NCBI GenBank assembly: GCA_025890175.1
Contig: JANPYM010000002.1
Coordinates: 2,247,312-2,311,311, forward strand
Reading direction: 5' to 3'
Source of the DNA: Ciborinia camelliae
Taxonomy: Eukaryota; Ascomycota; Leotiomycetes; Helotiales; Sclerotiniaceae
Length of the DNA stretch: 64,000 nucleotides
Part shown: one piece after another, positions 1 through 12,912 of the stretch
Numbering within the stretch: the first letter of the stretch is position 1
Layout of the letters: each line of letters opens with the position of its first letter
Made by a program: the position numbers and the translations under genes
Notes under the pieces: model-generated
Databases searched by the model: none
Seen by the model: only the letters and a program-made list of their open reading frames with translations
What the model was told of the DNA's origin: nothing

Positions 1-648
1 CGTCTTCCTCCAACTTCGTATTTTCTCCCAGTCATCCATTTTGTGGATTTGGAGCAGGCGCTGACCGTTTTTCATCAATAGTTTCCAAGAACACAAAAAG
101 TTATCTAAGTCAGAGAAGTGCGATCATAACATTACAATCGCGACAAGATTGGTTCACTTGTCATTTAAAAGATTAATCTTTGTAAGTCATTTCTATCTAC
201 AAAATTTGTATGTCGCGTCTACCTATACTCGCACCCTCCTACTCGATCATCAATCAACAGTCTTTGGCTATCTTGTATACCATCTCCATTCCATATCACA
301 TCATCAAGAACATTGTTGTATCATCATTTTTGCAATTATTTTTGGTTGTTCAAAATTCCAAAAATATTGCATCAATCTTGAGATCTTCTTTTTCCTTTCC
401 ATAACCATCCCCACCATCACCGTCAGCCGACAGCCCTTAGCTGCTTGGTTACACAAACACTCATCTGATGTCGAACACAAACATTTCATGCTACTCACTC
501 AACCTGGGAATAATAAAATTGCCCTTGAACAATTTACCCTTCCTCAATCAATTATTTTCTTATCGGTTGTGGTATACTATCTATACTTATATTGCAAAAT
601 TCTTTCTATGATAGCTAACGATTTTTGTGCCAGTAAAAAACCCTTACA
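1..648. other. Upstream region of the methyltransferase gene
   Basis: No supported coding sequence. Open frames here are AT-rich, lack family motifs and overlap the next gene in another frame. The stretch is probably promoter and 5' leader of the gene starting at 649. A TAA at 634-636, in frame with that ATG, limits how far the coding sequence could extend upstream without another intron. Confidence 0.5.
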
Positions 649-3600
649 ATGGTCAGAAACGATGAGGAAGGATTGTCTCCAGCAGGAGACGATCCTAACT
701 TGTTTGCAAACAATCCTGAGTCTGGCGATGACCCAGAGAATTCTTCCGACCACGCATCGCTAGAAAGTGAAAATGACTCCTCCTTGGGTGAAGAAGCAAT
801 TCCTACTGCATCCGAGCCCGATGAGAAGAAATCGAAAACTTTGAACAAAAAGAAAAAGAAAGCGGGGACAATGACGGCAGAAGGGAAAATATGGACGGAT
901 ATTAAATACCAAGAAGGGATTAATACAGAAATTCCAGAGATGAAATCCACTGTGGAGTTCGTAGAAGAGTTCATGGAGAAGGTGGTGCGCGAAGGATTCT
1001 CACAAGTTTGTTCTCATCTCAAGGGCAGGAAATTGAGGGTCGCCACAGCATGTTCAGGAACCGAAGCCCCGATTCTGTTTTTGAACCAACTTTCAGACGG
1101 TATTTTTCTCAAAGAATTGATTTTATGCACTATATACTGACTTATCAAAATTAGGTCTGAAGAAGGCAGGGTACAATTTCGAAATCGAACACGTTTTTTC
1201 AATCGAGATAGAACCGTATAAACAGAATTACATTCGAAGAAATTTTCCCGGTGTAATAATTTTCAGGGACATCACGGAAGCTCTTGAATGGGAGAAAAAT
1301 CCTGAACTAAAAGGATTCATGTAAGTTGAATCATTTGGGTCTTTAATTCTTTGCTAACCTATATATAGGACCACCGCTTTTGGTGCACTAGTTCCACTTC
1401 CACCTCGTGGAAGCATCGACTTAGTACTAGCTGGTACTTCTTGTACCAGCTACTCGACCCTCAACAAGAATCGAGAAATGGATCTAGAGCGGGATCAAAA
1501 TGAATCCTCTAGAACCTTCCGCGCCTATGCCAAACTTATACGCCAGCTCCAACCGTATATCGCAATCAGTGAAAACGTGGGCAGCGGCCCATTCCCGGCC
1601 ATGCTAAAAATGCTGAAGGACCATGGTTACCTTGGTGGCTGGTCGAATTTGGATAGCAAACATTTTGGTATCCCTCAAACTCGCCAGCGCGGCTACCTTA
1701 TTGCTGTTCTTGAATCTTCTTTACCAGCCGATGATGCAACAAAGTACAGCAAACCAAAGGAATGGAAAGCACTTTTCATTTCTATGAAGGCGAAGTTTTC
1801 ACGGGACGCAAGTACCAGAATCGAGCAGTGGATGGAATCTTCGGATTCCAAATCTCTGAGAGCGCAGGTAGAGCTGCAAGGAGATGTGCGTGCGCTCCCA
1901 AATTGGGATACTTGTCATGCGCGGCATGAAGACTACCGCCATGGCCAGGGCCTCGGCACTGGGAAACCAATCACCGACTGGAGGAGCACGGGTGTTTTCA
2001 GACACCTTGACTTTTGGATCAAGGGTATGAAAGGATTTGTCGAACGTGTCCATGATGCCACTGATATCAGCCATTTGCGTGGAGTCTCTCGGGGGTATGA
2101 TGACCGATATATTAGGTAAGCTTGATTCTATCTTGATTGGCGTGATAACATGCTAACGCTGTTTACAGTCGAAATATCGACTTGTCACAGAACGTGTATG
2201 TTCAACACGATACTGTCAAGGACGGCATCATGTCTTGTCTAACACCAACCGGCGCAATGTTTAATACTGCTCGTGGCAGCAAGATCACTGGTGAAGAAGC
2301 TCTTCGTCTCCAAGGAATCGATACCGCGGGTCTCGAACTTGCCGGCCTTTCCCAGCCAGAGCTAAGAAACTTTGCAGGCAATGCTATGACCACTACAGTC
2401 GTTGGCGCCGTAACCACATTCTCGCTCCTTACATTCTTCTCGATTTTGCCTCCCGGAGTTGAAGTCGATACGCCAATGGAGGATGTTGCACCAAAGACTT
2501 TTCGTGAAGAGAACATGCTTCTTTCTCGCCAAAACATTACCATCATCCAACAAACCCTCACTGTTGGTGAATGCATATATCTTGTCGAGGCGTCCGCAAA
2601 GTTCTGCTATTGCGAGGCACAGACGGATATATCGAGATCTGCAATCCTCAAATGCAAGTTTTGTGGTCATGTTGCGTGCTCCTCGTGTGGAGTAAAACCC
2701 CGACATGCCTACGAGCCTTTGGCTCAGTATGTTGGTCCTCGCGGTGTTAGGGGTATCACTCCTCGAATTGATCCAGCATATGTCCACTTCAATGTTGCCG
2801 ATCGTCTGCCAATGTTAATCTCGGTTTCAGCGCTATTCACATCTGATCGTAACATGGTATCCTTTCTTCAGCAGTTGACCCAAAATGGCATTGACAGCGA
2901 ACAATGGAAAGCTTTGAGAACCCCTGTTCTTAATTGTCTTCAGTCTACAGTCAAGTTTCAACAGCCAGTCCGATCTTTTACATGGAATTTCACATGGCTT
3001 GCTGATAATGCAAAGTTGGAATTAGTTCTTGCAGAAAACAAGGTCCAATGGTTTTTGTACGCTGTTCCACAGCGCTCACTACCTGTCAATAGTCCTTTGA
3101 GGAAATACCTTACTAAGTTTCCAATCGCAAGAACAGTCCCTACTTACGCATTTACACATAGCTCTTCAAGTATGTTTGATTGCACCTGGCAGTTATGGCA
3201 ATCGAAAACTCGGGTCGCCAAAGCAGAGATCACCTATGGAGGCCACCTTATTCCTTCTTATCGAAACTCCATTGGTATTCCTATATACAAAGGAGATCTC
3301 GTCTGGTCAGAAATGTCAATCAATATCCCGCAAGATCAACTAGCTACCTTCGAGGACGTCGTCGGTGTTTGGGTATCGCGTCCAGAATGCGGGCAAGCTT
3401 TCGATTCAATGCATACGAAAGAGGGCACTATTTTGACTGACCGTCACATGTACATGTTCTTCGATCATGAGTCAGGAACTGGGGACTGGAACCTACATGG
3501 GTTCGTTTTTACCGATGACCCAGCACGCAAAGAAAGCGGGGTATTCAGACAAGCCACAGCTGAACTCGACTGCTCATGGGAAAAACCTGTGGTACGAATT

Positions 3601-6600
3601 CTCAACGATGGTTATCAGTTTAAAGACACTTTCTACGAGGATCTTCCTACTTTGCGAAAAGGTATGAGAGAAGCAGTCGATGTAATTTCCCGTGGAAGTT
3701 GGATCACACCAGCCGAAACCGTCAATCTTATGGCTCTGGATATCTTTGACAACTCTTTCATCGTCGAATACCAAAAGCTGGACCCATTTAACCCCCAGCT
3801 GTTAAACGAGAATGATTGCAAAAATCTACTTACTGCATTCACGTGTAAAGCATTGACGGATGGGATACCCCACAATTGGCCCGTCAATTGCTGGACGCAA
3901 GTTACCAAGCAAAACGGCATCCACTTTTACAGAGATTGTTACCATTTGTTAGCTCGTGGCTTGGTTCACCCTGGAATAACTGAGGCTGATCCACCGTGGA
4001 TTCCTGGCAGTACGCAAGAAGATTACTCATCTCGTTGTCGCGAATGTGCACCGCTGAAGCCAAATATGTTATGGCACTTGAAGCGAAATGGCGTGAGGAT
4101 CCAGCAAACACCTTTCGAGTCTCCAGATGCAGCTGCAAGATTTGAGTTTCTTACAAAGAGCTCCCCACCAGCTACGGAGCAGTGGGTTCGGTTCCTTCCA
4201 GTGGATAATGGATTTCAATTCGAGTATAATTGTCTTATCAATCCATCATCTTTGAGTCATAAGGCAGCCGATCTTCTTGATGCGTTTCCCCGGCCAAATG
4301 TTCCAGTTTTCCTCTCATGGCGTTTCGTTCCTGGGTCTTCTGGGAATAACAGAGTGCCAACCCCAAAGTTCGTTTTCAGCAGCACTGATCAGCTAAGCAT
4401 GTCACAACAGCCAAGCAGATTTGTTCCAGACATGAAGCTTCGAAATGAGCAACTTAAGACCTTGACATGGATGGTAAACCAAGAGAGGTATCCGCCAATT
4501 TTCATGGAGAGAGAAATAGTCGAATCTCGCCAAGAGGATTTAGCCTTCAGACTAGAAGGCAGAGCTTCCCGCTCTGTTAGACATCGAGCGGGCCTTCTTG
4601 CCGCTGCCGTGGGGTACGGCAAGACTGTGATGACATTCGCGTTGATGAGTCGCCAATACTACATCGATCGTCTGTGGTCACAAAGGCCCAATACTGATGG
4701 CTTTCTTCATCTGAAGGCAACGCTGGCTCTGGTACCGACACATTTGACTTTGCAATGGAGAAGCGAAGTATGCATGTTTTTAGGGTGGGAACCTATTAAT
4801 GATCCACGATTACTCGTTGTCTCCAATTGCAAACAAGCCCAGGCTTTGACTGTCGATGATTATTTAAGAGCAGAGCTGATAATTTACAACTCCAGTCTAT
4901 TCGACAACGAGGGCTACTTAAAACTCGTAGCGAAGAACGCAGGAGTTGTTGAACTAGCAAAAAATTCATCTGACAGGGCAAAGGAAGCTTGGTATATCCA
5001 TGCCAAGGAAGAGAGAAAGGCCAATTTGTTGCGTCTCCGACAAGAACTTCCAATGGTAGAGGATGAAAGTGACAAGGTAGCTGGCAACCGCGGTGTCGAT
5101 AACTTCGGGGTTTACATGAATGAAAAGTTCGTGCAGAACTTTGAGGAGTCTGGGGCTAACGAGCCCCATATTCCCTCCAGAAGACTTCAAGGCGCAGCTC
5201 TCAAAAAGAAGCTAGCAGATAATGAATCAGATGGCAAGGGAAAGGGTAAAGAAAAGTTCAAGGCTGGTGAGGATGATGCTCAGAAGTGTTTCGCTCGACC
5301 AGAATTTTCCAACAACTCTATTAGGGGTCTCCGCGCACCAACTTTGATGGATTTTGCCTGGCCTCGTATCGTCACAGATGAAGTTAGCTATAACACCGGC
5401 AACCAAATTGCGGTGGGTATACGTGAGTTAACTGCTCAATCTCGGTGGGCACTGTCTGCAACACCTAACATTATTGATCACTTGTCCGCATCAAGAATTG
5501 CTCGGTGCCTTGGCATCAACCTTGGTGTTGATGATCAAGAAACAGTCAGGAAGGACAAGAACCTGACGAGTGCGGAGCGTTTCCTATCATACGGACCTGA
5601 AGCATCGTCATCTTGGAATTCAGGAAGAATCCAGATTGCTCAAGAATTTTGTGACATCTTCGTACGCCAGGACAAGCGAAAGGGTACGGGTCAATTCAAC
5701 CGGGTTCATAGCTTTATTGAGACGTCTTTGGCTACAGCACAGTTGGCATGCTACCTTACGATCAAATCAGATGTCATAAACAAGTCTTACATCATGCCAA
5801 AGACTGTGGAAACTCGAAGCGCCGTCCAAGAGGAGCTTCTAAAGGTTTATGGCAAAGAGCCAGATGGTCGCATGAGATTGACAAAAGCAGCTTCCTTTTT
5901 TCCCGAACACGCGGGGAAGACTGTTGGTTTTGATTACACGTTGAAGACTTGCAAGGACCTAAAGTCAATTGCCCTTTCTGAAATTAACATTGCGAAGGAT
6001 AATGTTCGCCGACATATGGAGCTCATTCACTTCCTTTTGGCATTACCTGAAGTCAATGATGATCCTGATATGAGAATTCGATTTAATAACTGGAGGGACC
6101 AGATTATATCCGGTCAACGTTTCGCTGACCCCGACGCTCTTCGCGACCTTACTCAAGTCATTGAGGCCGTGGAACAAGCTCCTCGCAAGACTAGAAACGA
6201 ACTTTACTTTACCGTTCCTTATTCTCCCCACGGTCGTCGTCTGTGGCCTTCTCCTACCTTGAAGATCATGCATAATGGTAGAAAGATGATGGGTATTATG
6301 GCCGATTGTCGAAGAGCGCTCACCGACTTACACAAGACCTCAATGGACATTATGAACAGCAGGTCAGAGTATCGCTACTACAAAGCTGTGTTGAAGATTG
6401 ACCAAGCTGGCAAATCATCGCCGACCGGGTCTTTGACTTGTGACAAATGCACGAACCAGACAACTTTAACAGAAGCAGTTGTCCAAGGGAACTGCGGGCA
6501 CTTATTATGTGCACCCTGTAACGTTTTGTTAAAGGAAGGTCTTTGCCCAGTGACATTCTGCGGCGGTTCATCCCTTGATGACCAGAAATACTCGGCATCC

Positions 6601-8751
6601 TCCTTGTATTCTTCAGCCGGCAACAGTGATCCAGCTATCGACTCAGAGATTTCCAACTTCAAAGCTCTTGTGCAATCACTTCCTTTGGACCCCTCTTCCC
6701 AGCCGAGAGATTCAGACTACGAATTCTGGAGCAAACCAGATGTCCGCGTTGACAAGATTGAAGCTGTCCGCTCGATCATCTGGGAGAATGATGACGGTCG
6801 TCAGAAATTTATCATCTTCAGTCCTCTCCGAGAGTTCTTGGTATTGGCCCAAAAGATTCTTACTGCTGATGGCATCCCCTGTTCTAACCTTAATGGAAAG
6901 AAATCTGAAATTGCTCAGATTCTTGAGAATTTCAAGAACAATAAGGGTAGGAACTACAGGGAGGGATCGACAAAGAAGAGAGCGCCTCGCAAAGTTGCAC
7001 CAGTTACTGATGTACCTGCTAAAGTTCCACTCAAGAGAAAGAGAGCAGATTCTGAAGACGTCACTCTTGCTCCAGTTGCTAAAGTTGCTAAAGTGGAATC
7101 ACCAAGATTCGTCAGAGAGGACTCTGAGGATATCTACGGCGTTAGTGATCGGGAAATCGAACGAGTTCGCGTAGCTGGCCTAAAGAAGAAGAATCTATCT
7201 ACTAATCATTCTGCTCAAGATACTCCAGCTTCTGTTACTGCCGAACCTTCTACAGCCCCTTCAATTGTCCTGGATGCTCAACCCCCTGTTGTTGTCGAAC
7301 CTTCTACAGCCCCTTCAATTGTCCTGGATGCTCAAGCCTCTGTTACTGCTGAACCTTCTACAGCCTTTTCAATCGTTCAAGAAGATCCTGCCTCTATTAC
7401 TGTCAAACCTTCTACAGCCCCTTCAATTGTCCTGGATGCTCAAGCCTCTGTTACTGCTGAACCTTCTACAGCCTTTTCAATCGTTCAAGAAGATCCTGCC
7501 TCTGTTACTATCGAACCTTCTACAGCCTTTTCAATCGTTCAAAAAGATCTTGCCTTTGTTACTGTCGAACCTTCTACAGCCCCTTCAATTGTCCTGAATA
7601 CTCAAGCCTCTGTTATTGCTGAACCTTCTACAGCCTTTTCAATCGTTCAAGAAGATCCCGCCTCTATTACTGTCGAACCTTCTTTGGCACCTTCAACTGT
7701 TCAAGACGATCCAACCTCTATTGATATCGAACCTTCTCCGGTACTTTCAACTGTTCAAGAAGATCCAGCCTCTCTTGATGTCGAACCTTCTCCAGATGAT
7801 ATGGATATTGATGATCCTGAAGAAGACGTCGATATGCATCTCTATAATTATGATGCAGTTGTACCAACTAACCAAGGCGACATCGACAATGGTGAAGATC
7901 CCACTATTTCTGTATTCCGCGCTGAGTGGAAATCCGAACTTGAAGGAGGTCAACCGGAAGCTTCTAAACCTCCAACCAATGATGAATCCTCGTCACAGCC
8001 ACCCAAGAAACATCGACAAAAGAAACGAAAGCGATCCACCGACAACATAGACTTGGCTTTCGTTACTGTTGTGCCGGATACCTTCAATCCTGCAGATTAC
8101 ATGATGTCAGGTGGATTAGGGTTCGCAGATGTGGTTGATCCAGATGATCAGTCGGCTCCCGATCGAATTTACGAAAATGCTCTTGGTACAGTTTACCATC
8201 CAGTTTACGGTCTTCTTTCCAACGATCCAGCTCTGACCAATCCTCCATTTATTGAGACTCCTATGGCTTCCTATCCCCCACTTGATCCTTCTGACCTCGA
8301 AGATGATGAAGTGGCTGCTCCTGAAGTTTTGATGGGTGCCGATCATCCAGATGATCTTCCTGTCGATTGGGAGCGCGTTGCTCAAGAGACGGCCGAACCC
8401 GATCTGGAAGAGGATCTTGACCCTAGTGCTCGCGTCTTACTCCTAGACATCACGGATGAATCTGCCTCAGGCTCTAACTTAACTGTCGCCCAACACGTTA
8501 TTTTCTTGACTCCTTACTTCGCAGAAAAGACTCGATACAACGCCGCCATGACACAAGCCATGGGTCGCGCCCTCCGACAAGGTCAAGAAATCGGGAACAC
8601 GGTGACCGTTCACCACCTCCTTGTCAAGGACACGGTCGAGATGGATATCGCCTACAATCTCATGGATGACGACTTCCCTGGACGAAAGAACGCCGAGTCT
8701 TTCCTGGCCGCAAGAAAATCTAACATTGGCCCTGCCTTCTTCCGAAAGTAA
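649..8751 (+). CDS. DNMT5: DNMT5/Rad8-type DNA methyltransferase-SNF2 ATPase fusion
   Basis: Predicted 2648-aa nuclear protein. Exons: 649-1099, 1155-1320, 1369-2115, 2169-8751; all three introns have GT..AG ends and keep frame. The methyltransferase shows motif I (VATACSGTEAP, about residues 131-141), motif IV with catalytic Cys231 (AGTSCTSYS), ENV 274-276, QTRQR from 309, and motif X (FAGNAM from 523). A Cys-rich segment follows near 600-632. The SNF2 half has Walker A GYGKT (Lys1273), DEVS in the DExx position (Asp1525), SATP near 1550, a RING finger between the ATPase lobes (Cys1879 to Cys1919), a C-terminal helicase lobe from about 2000, and motif VI QAMGRALRQGQ from 2584. In this family the enzyme uses ATP to maintain CpG methylation; that activity is inferred here. 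The N-terminal 120 residues are acidic then lysine-rich, with no chromodomain I can see. A 54-bp repeat tract lies in the C-terminal lobe. All core catalytic motifs are intact. The start ATG has an in-frame stop 15 nt upstream. Confidence 0.88.
7243..7800 (+). repeat. 54-bp coding minisatellite in the methyltransferase-ATPase gene
   Basis: Ten full 54-bp units run from 7243 to 7782, followed by a partial unit. Each encodes 18 residues beginning E/K-P-S, typically EPSTAPSIVLDAQASVTA or EPSTAFSIVQEDPASITV. Two unit types interleave in the first eight units and the last two are more diverged. The tract stays in frame and lies between the start of the C-terminal helicase lobe and its motifs V/VI, so it should form a flexible acidic, Ser/Thr/Pro-rich loop. 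Copy number may vary between strains. Confidence 0.9.
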
Positions 8752-8799
8752 ATCAGCTTGCTGGTTCTTCTGACATCGACCACACTTCTCACTCTCATG

Positions 8800-9269
8800 G
8801 TTTCCGCACGCATGGATCATCTCCTCGCACTCACGAACTTTACTCCCTACTTACTACCTAACTACCTACACGATTATCGGTTAGTGCACGCCGCAATATA
8901 TATGCGGTGTACGCACGCAGAATCTACTCGATCCGTTTACCCTACACTTCACGTTCTCTCGCTCGCTTGCTTCGTTTAGCAATGCTGCATTAGAAATATG
9001 TAGACGTAACACTCGAGTCGATCGATCGATCAATCAATCAGAATGGCATCTCAGGGTTTCGTTCGCCATGCATCATGTCCTCTCACTCGCCTCTCGAAAT
9101 TTTACTATACGGTTATTGGTTTAGTGCAGGCTGCAAGACGCTGTGCACGCACGCTTTCTTCTCGTTCGTTCGTTCGTTCGGTTTCCTCTATCTACATTTT
9201 ACGTTCGCGCGCTCGCTTGCTTGCTGGCTTCGTTTTGGCAATGCTGCTGCGGCTGCTTGGGAAATATGG
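8800..9269 (+). repeat. Diverged direct tandem duplication of about 200 bp
   Basis: Segments at about 8800-9001 and 9055-9269 share the same order of landmarks: GTTTC.., CATGnATCATnTCCTC, GGTT(T)AGTGCA, CGCACGC, CGCTCGCTTGCTT, GCAATGCTGC and GAAATATG. The second copy has small expansions such as the TTCG run. The first copy begins about 50 bp beyond the methyltransferase stop, so the duplication involves its 3' flank. Confidence 0.55.
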
Positions 9270-12248
9270 GGACTAGACTGACTCGGACTCTTGAGTTGAT
9301 GAATAAAATTGCTCGGACAATTTTCCCGGCGGGAGTTCTTTACTTTACTTCGACGGTTTTCTTGAATTTGCTTTTTTTACTTATTGATTGAGGGATGGAT
9401 GGATGGGTTAAAGGAAGGGACTTTTACGAAGGATTATGGTGGCTCTGGCGCTGGTCGTGATTCCAGGATGGAATTCTTTAAATATGGGGTTTCGTTTGTT
9501 TGTTTGTTACTTATGATGATGATGATATGGTGGAGGAGGTTAATGGCAGGATAGATGGATGACTGGGTTTCATCTTCGTCTTCGTATTCGATTCGATTCG
9601 TTCTTCGCCAGTTTAAATTCACACTCTGGGAATGTTCTTTTCATTTGTTCTTTTCATTTGTTTTTTTCATTTGTTCCTTTCATTTGTCCCTTTTCATTTG
9701 TTTTCGTTCGCAGGATGGATTCCCTAGATAGCACAAAATCCCAATCCGCCAGCGGCATAAAATGCACGGGATGGATGGATTGATTGATTGGTTGCATACG
9801 AGAAGGCATAAATTGCTTTCCAACAACAAATACATTAGTACAATAAAATTTGATCGTTCGGTTTTTTGGCCGGCATTAAAAAATGAGGAATTGGGAATCT
9901 GGTGTGATGTGTGATGTGATGTGATGTGTGACTTGGTGAATTTTATTTGGTTTTATTTCGAAGGTGTCCATGTTTTTCTTCTGCGGGCTTGGGGGCTTGG
10001 GAACTTGGGAATTGATACGGGGGGTGGGGTGGAGTGGAGGAGACTATTGTACAATGGTGAGGGCTTCGTCTTTATTGCTCTGAGGAGGGGAAGAGGGGAA
10101 GAACGGGTAAGTGGTTGATTGGTGATCCAATGACTTGGTGGGTTTTTATTTTTTGGGGGGGGTTTTCTGGTTCAAAGGGAGGTAGGGGAGGTAAGAGGGA
10201 GGTGAGGTGATGTGAGGTGAGCTTTTTTGGTTCCTTTGGTTCTTTTGGTTCCTATGGCTGGTGGGGAGTCTTGTGCTTGGTGTTGGTGGGTATGCATGCT
10301 TTGGGAGGGGAGGGGAGGGGAGGAGTTGGGTCTGGTTGTTTTCCTCTACCTACTTTGGAGGGATTAAGATGATGAATTGGGGTTTATGATTTGGGAGTTT
10401 CTAACAATGATGAGGTGGATAGATTATAATAATCCTGAGTATTCTCTTTTGGTGCGTACCAGGTAGGTGGTAATCGCGGAGGAAATGAAAATTAATCTTT
10501 ATAGGTATAGCTGGAGGGACGGGAGTATTCTGATACATAGTTGGAGAGCGTATAAGAGGAAGATGCAGAATACCTAGGTATAGATATAATATAATATAAC
10601 AACAAGTAATCACAACGAAAGTACAACGAATCCCGAATTCCGACTCCTGTACCACATACATACATAGGTACATACATGTAGACATGCATAAAAGTGATTT
10701 ATGATTACCTACCTAGGTATAGACTATCCGAGTCATGATTGAAGTTGTTCCGCCGGTACTTGGTTTGGTTTGGTTTGCAAGCCCATGTTCCAATGTTTGG
10801 ATACAGATTGAGATTTACGAGGTTGGGAAGGTTGGGAAGGTTGGGAAGGTTAGGGTTCTGCTGTAGGTGGTACGATGGATGATTAATAGGTGGTGTTGAT
10901 TGATCTAGGTAATCACCCCGGCCTGGGAACCTTCACTTGGGTAGGTGTATTTTTAGGATCAAGCTACCTAGGCTGGAGTAACAGGGGTGGATTTATCAGG
11001 TCATATGGGGACTAGACTAGCGTAGTATTAGCTCAGGACCTTGCTTATAAGCAGTCCCAGTTTAGATCTTCAATCCACATCCCCTTCCAACGAAACCAAG
11101 TTATTTTCTGCTGGAGGTACCTAGCATTCAATGTTGAATGTGGGTAGGTAGATAGGGTAGGTAGGTTTGTCTATTGTGGCTGCGATGTGTGGCTGTAACC
11201 TAACAGTGTAATATGGGTGGATGATTGATGCCCGGGCGTCGATGAAAATGCAACGCCACATCGCTTATGAATGAATCTGATACCAAAAAGTTCTAGTCTA
11301 GCCATAAGATTAACCACCTCATTGAGCTGTCAAGTAATGTAGCACGCACTGAAAGATGGAGTCGATTGTTATTGTAAAAGAATTTGATAATATACATACA
11401 TGCCTACTCCGTACATGCTCATTTGCTTAGGTACCTTAACTTAGCTAATCCAGGTAGATTAAAATTCCCGACAATATTGATAATACTAGGTAGGTATGTA
11501 TGTATATATCTGTAACGATGGCTGAACAAAAGAGCATCTAGCCTTAACCATCACCATCATCATAAGTTCATAACACCTTACTCTGTATAGCAACCTTTTA
11601 CTCTATACAGTACCCAACTTACTCCGTAGATTCAAACTCATCCATTGCGTCCATTGCGTCTACCTTTCACGTCATTTCCCCCCTCTTCCCTTTAAGGTTT
11701 CCCCATCTACGCGGCTATATGCTACAGCTACGTTATGCTGTGCTACCAATGTCTACCATCCCTTATCCACAATGCACTATAACAAACAGCGACACGCGCC
11801 CCTTATTTTAGGCCCTATCAAATCAACATCAAATCAACATCAACATCAACATCAAAATGTCAAATGTCAAATAAAAACCTTAGGAAGGGATCGGGAGGTT
11901 TATTATTAATCCATACCTATATGGGGAGACCAGGATCCAGGATTCAGGATCCAGGGGTCCAACTCCAACTCCATTCCATTTCGTCTCAGATATTATTCGA
12001 AATGCGTACGCGGACTACGCGGACTTAGGTACTACTGTAGGGTATAGTAAGTAACAAACGCACGGATCATTTATCGGTAGGTAGATTCTGTTATCATCAA
12101 TTAGGTCCGGGTAGTGGTGAAGTCTATTCAACCTACCTACCTCCAGCTACCTTAGGTCCTAGATATTTTCTATTTTCTATTTTCTATCTTCTATTTTCTA
12201 ATAGATGAAGAATGAAGCATGAAGAACTTGATTGATTAGGATTGACTA

Positions 12249-12346
12249 ATCAATCAATCAATCAATCACCAGAGAACCATCCCATCCCATCCTATCCCAT
12301 CCCATCTCAATAATCCCCAAAAATAGATTGATTGATTGATTGATTG
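12249..12346. repeat. Inverted CAAT/ATTG tetranucleotide repeats
   Basis: A (CAAT)n tract at about 12249-12268 faces a (GATT)n tract at 12325-12346 across a roughly 55-bp CCCAT-rich spacer. The two could pair as a stem of about 18-20 bp. Probably chance opposition of microsatellites. Confidence 0.5.
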
Positions 12347-12766
12347 CGCGTCGGAGGCTAGGAGACTAGGAAGCTAGGAGAATTGATAGATACCAAACCT
12401 TAAATCTTAAATCTTAAATCTTAAATCCCCCGGCCCGGGACTTGTCAAGAAGTTAAAGATTTCCTTTCCTTCTTTCTTTCTTTTTCGACATCTTAGCATC
12501 TCAGCCAGTATCTCGTTAGCTTGGACTTGAAGACTGGGCTTGAAGGTTCGGAGGCTTGAAGGTTTGGATAAACGACCTCGGGAGACCATGATTGCGAATT
12601 TGCGAGCATATAATAGAATTCGAGAATCAAGTGGGCTTACTACCTAGGTAATAGGTAATGAATAGAATATAGAATATGGAATATGGAATATGGAATATGG
12701 AATCTCCGGCTACCTACCTAGAACTTCTTTTTTTGTTTCTTTTGGGTATGGTTGATAGGTACGGTA

Positions 12767-12912
12767 CTGGTCCACCCCATTCGTCAATTCGTCCGATTAG
12801 TTAATCGGACCACCCCATTGGTTAATGGGACCCCCTTACCCGAACGGGGCGTCCGATTAACCAATGAGCTTTATTATCTAAAAATCGAATTTTTAAAGAT
12901 ATAAATTTTGCT
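12767..12912 (+). repeat. Left terminal inverted repeat of the Tc1/mariner-like element
   Basis: Matches the reverse complement of 15490-15634 over about 145 bp, ending inward at TATAAATTTTGC. Most differences are transitions. Confidence 0.85.

Larger units (their letters stand above)
8752..12766. other. Gene-free, simple-repeat-rich intergenic region
   Basis: I see no supported gene. Contents include a diverged tandem duplication (8800-9269), GATC/AATC and TTCG tetranucleotide runs (around 9019 and 9166), about five copies of a CATTTGTTCTTTT-like unit (9638-9710), GTGATGT runs (9900-9930), GGGGA runs (10307-10325), GTTGGGAAG repeats (10823-10851), CATCAA repeats (11825-11860), a tetranucleotide inverted repeat (12249-12346) and exact TACCTAGGTA palindromes at 10571, 10710 and 12641. 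The stop-free frames present are low-complexity. Confidence 0.6.

Noticed and set aside
149..763. 204-codon open frame upstream of the methyltransferase
   Set aside because: AT-rich, no domain, and its end overlaps the well-supported first exon of the methyltransferase in another frame.
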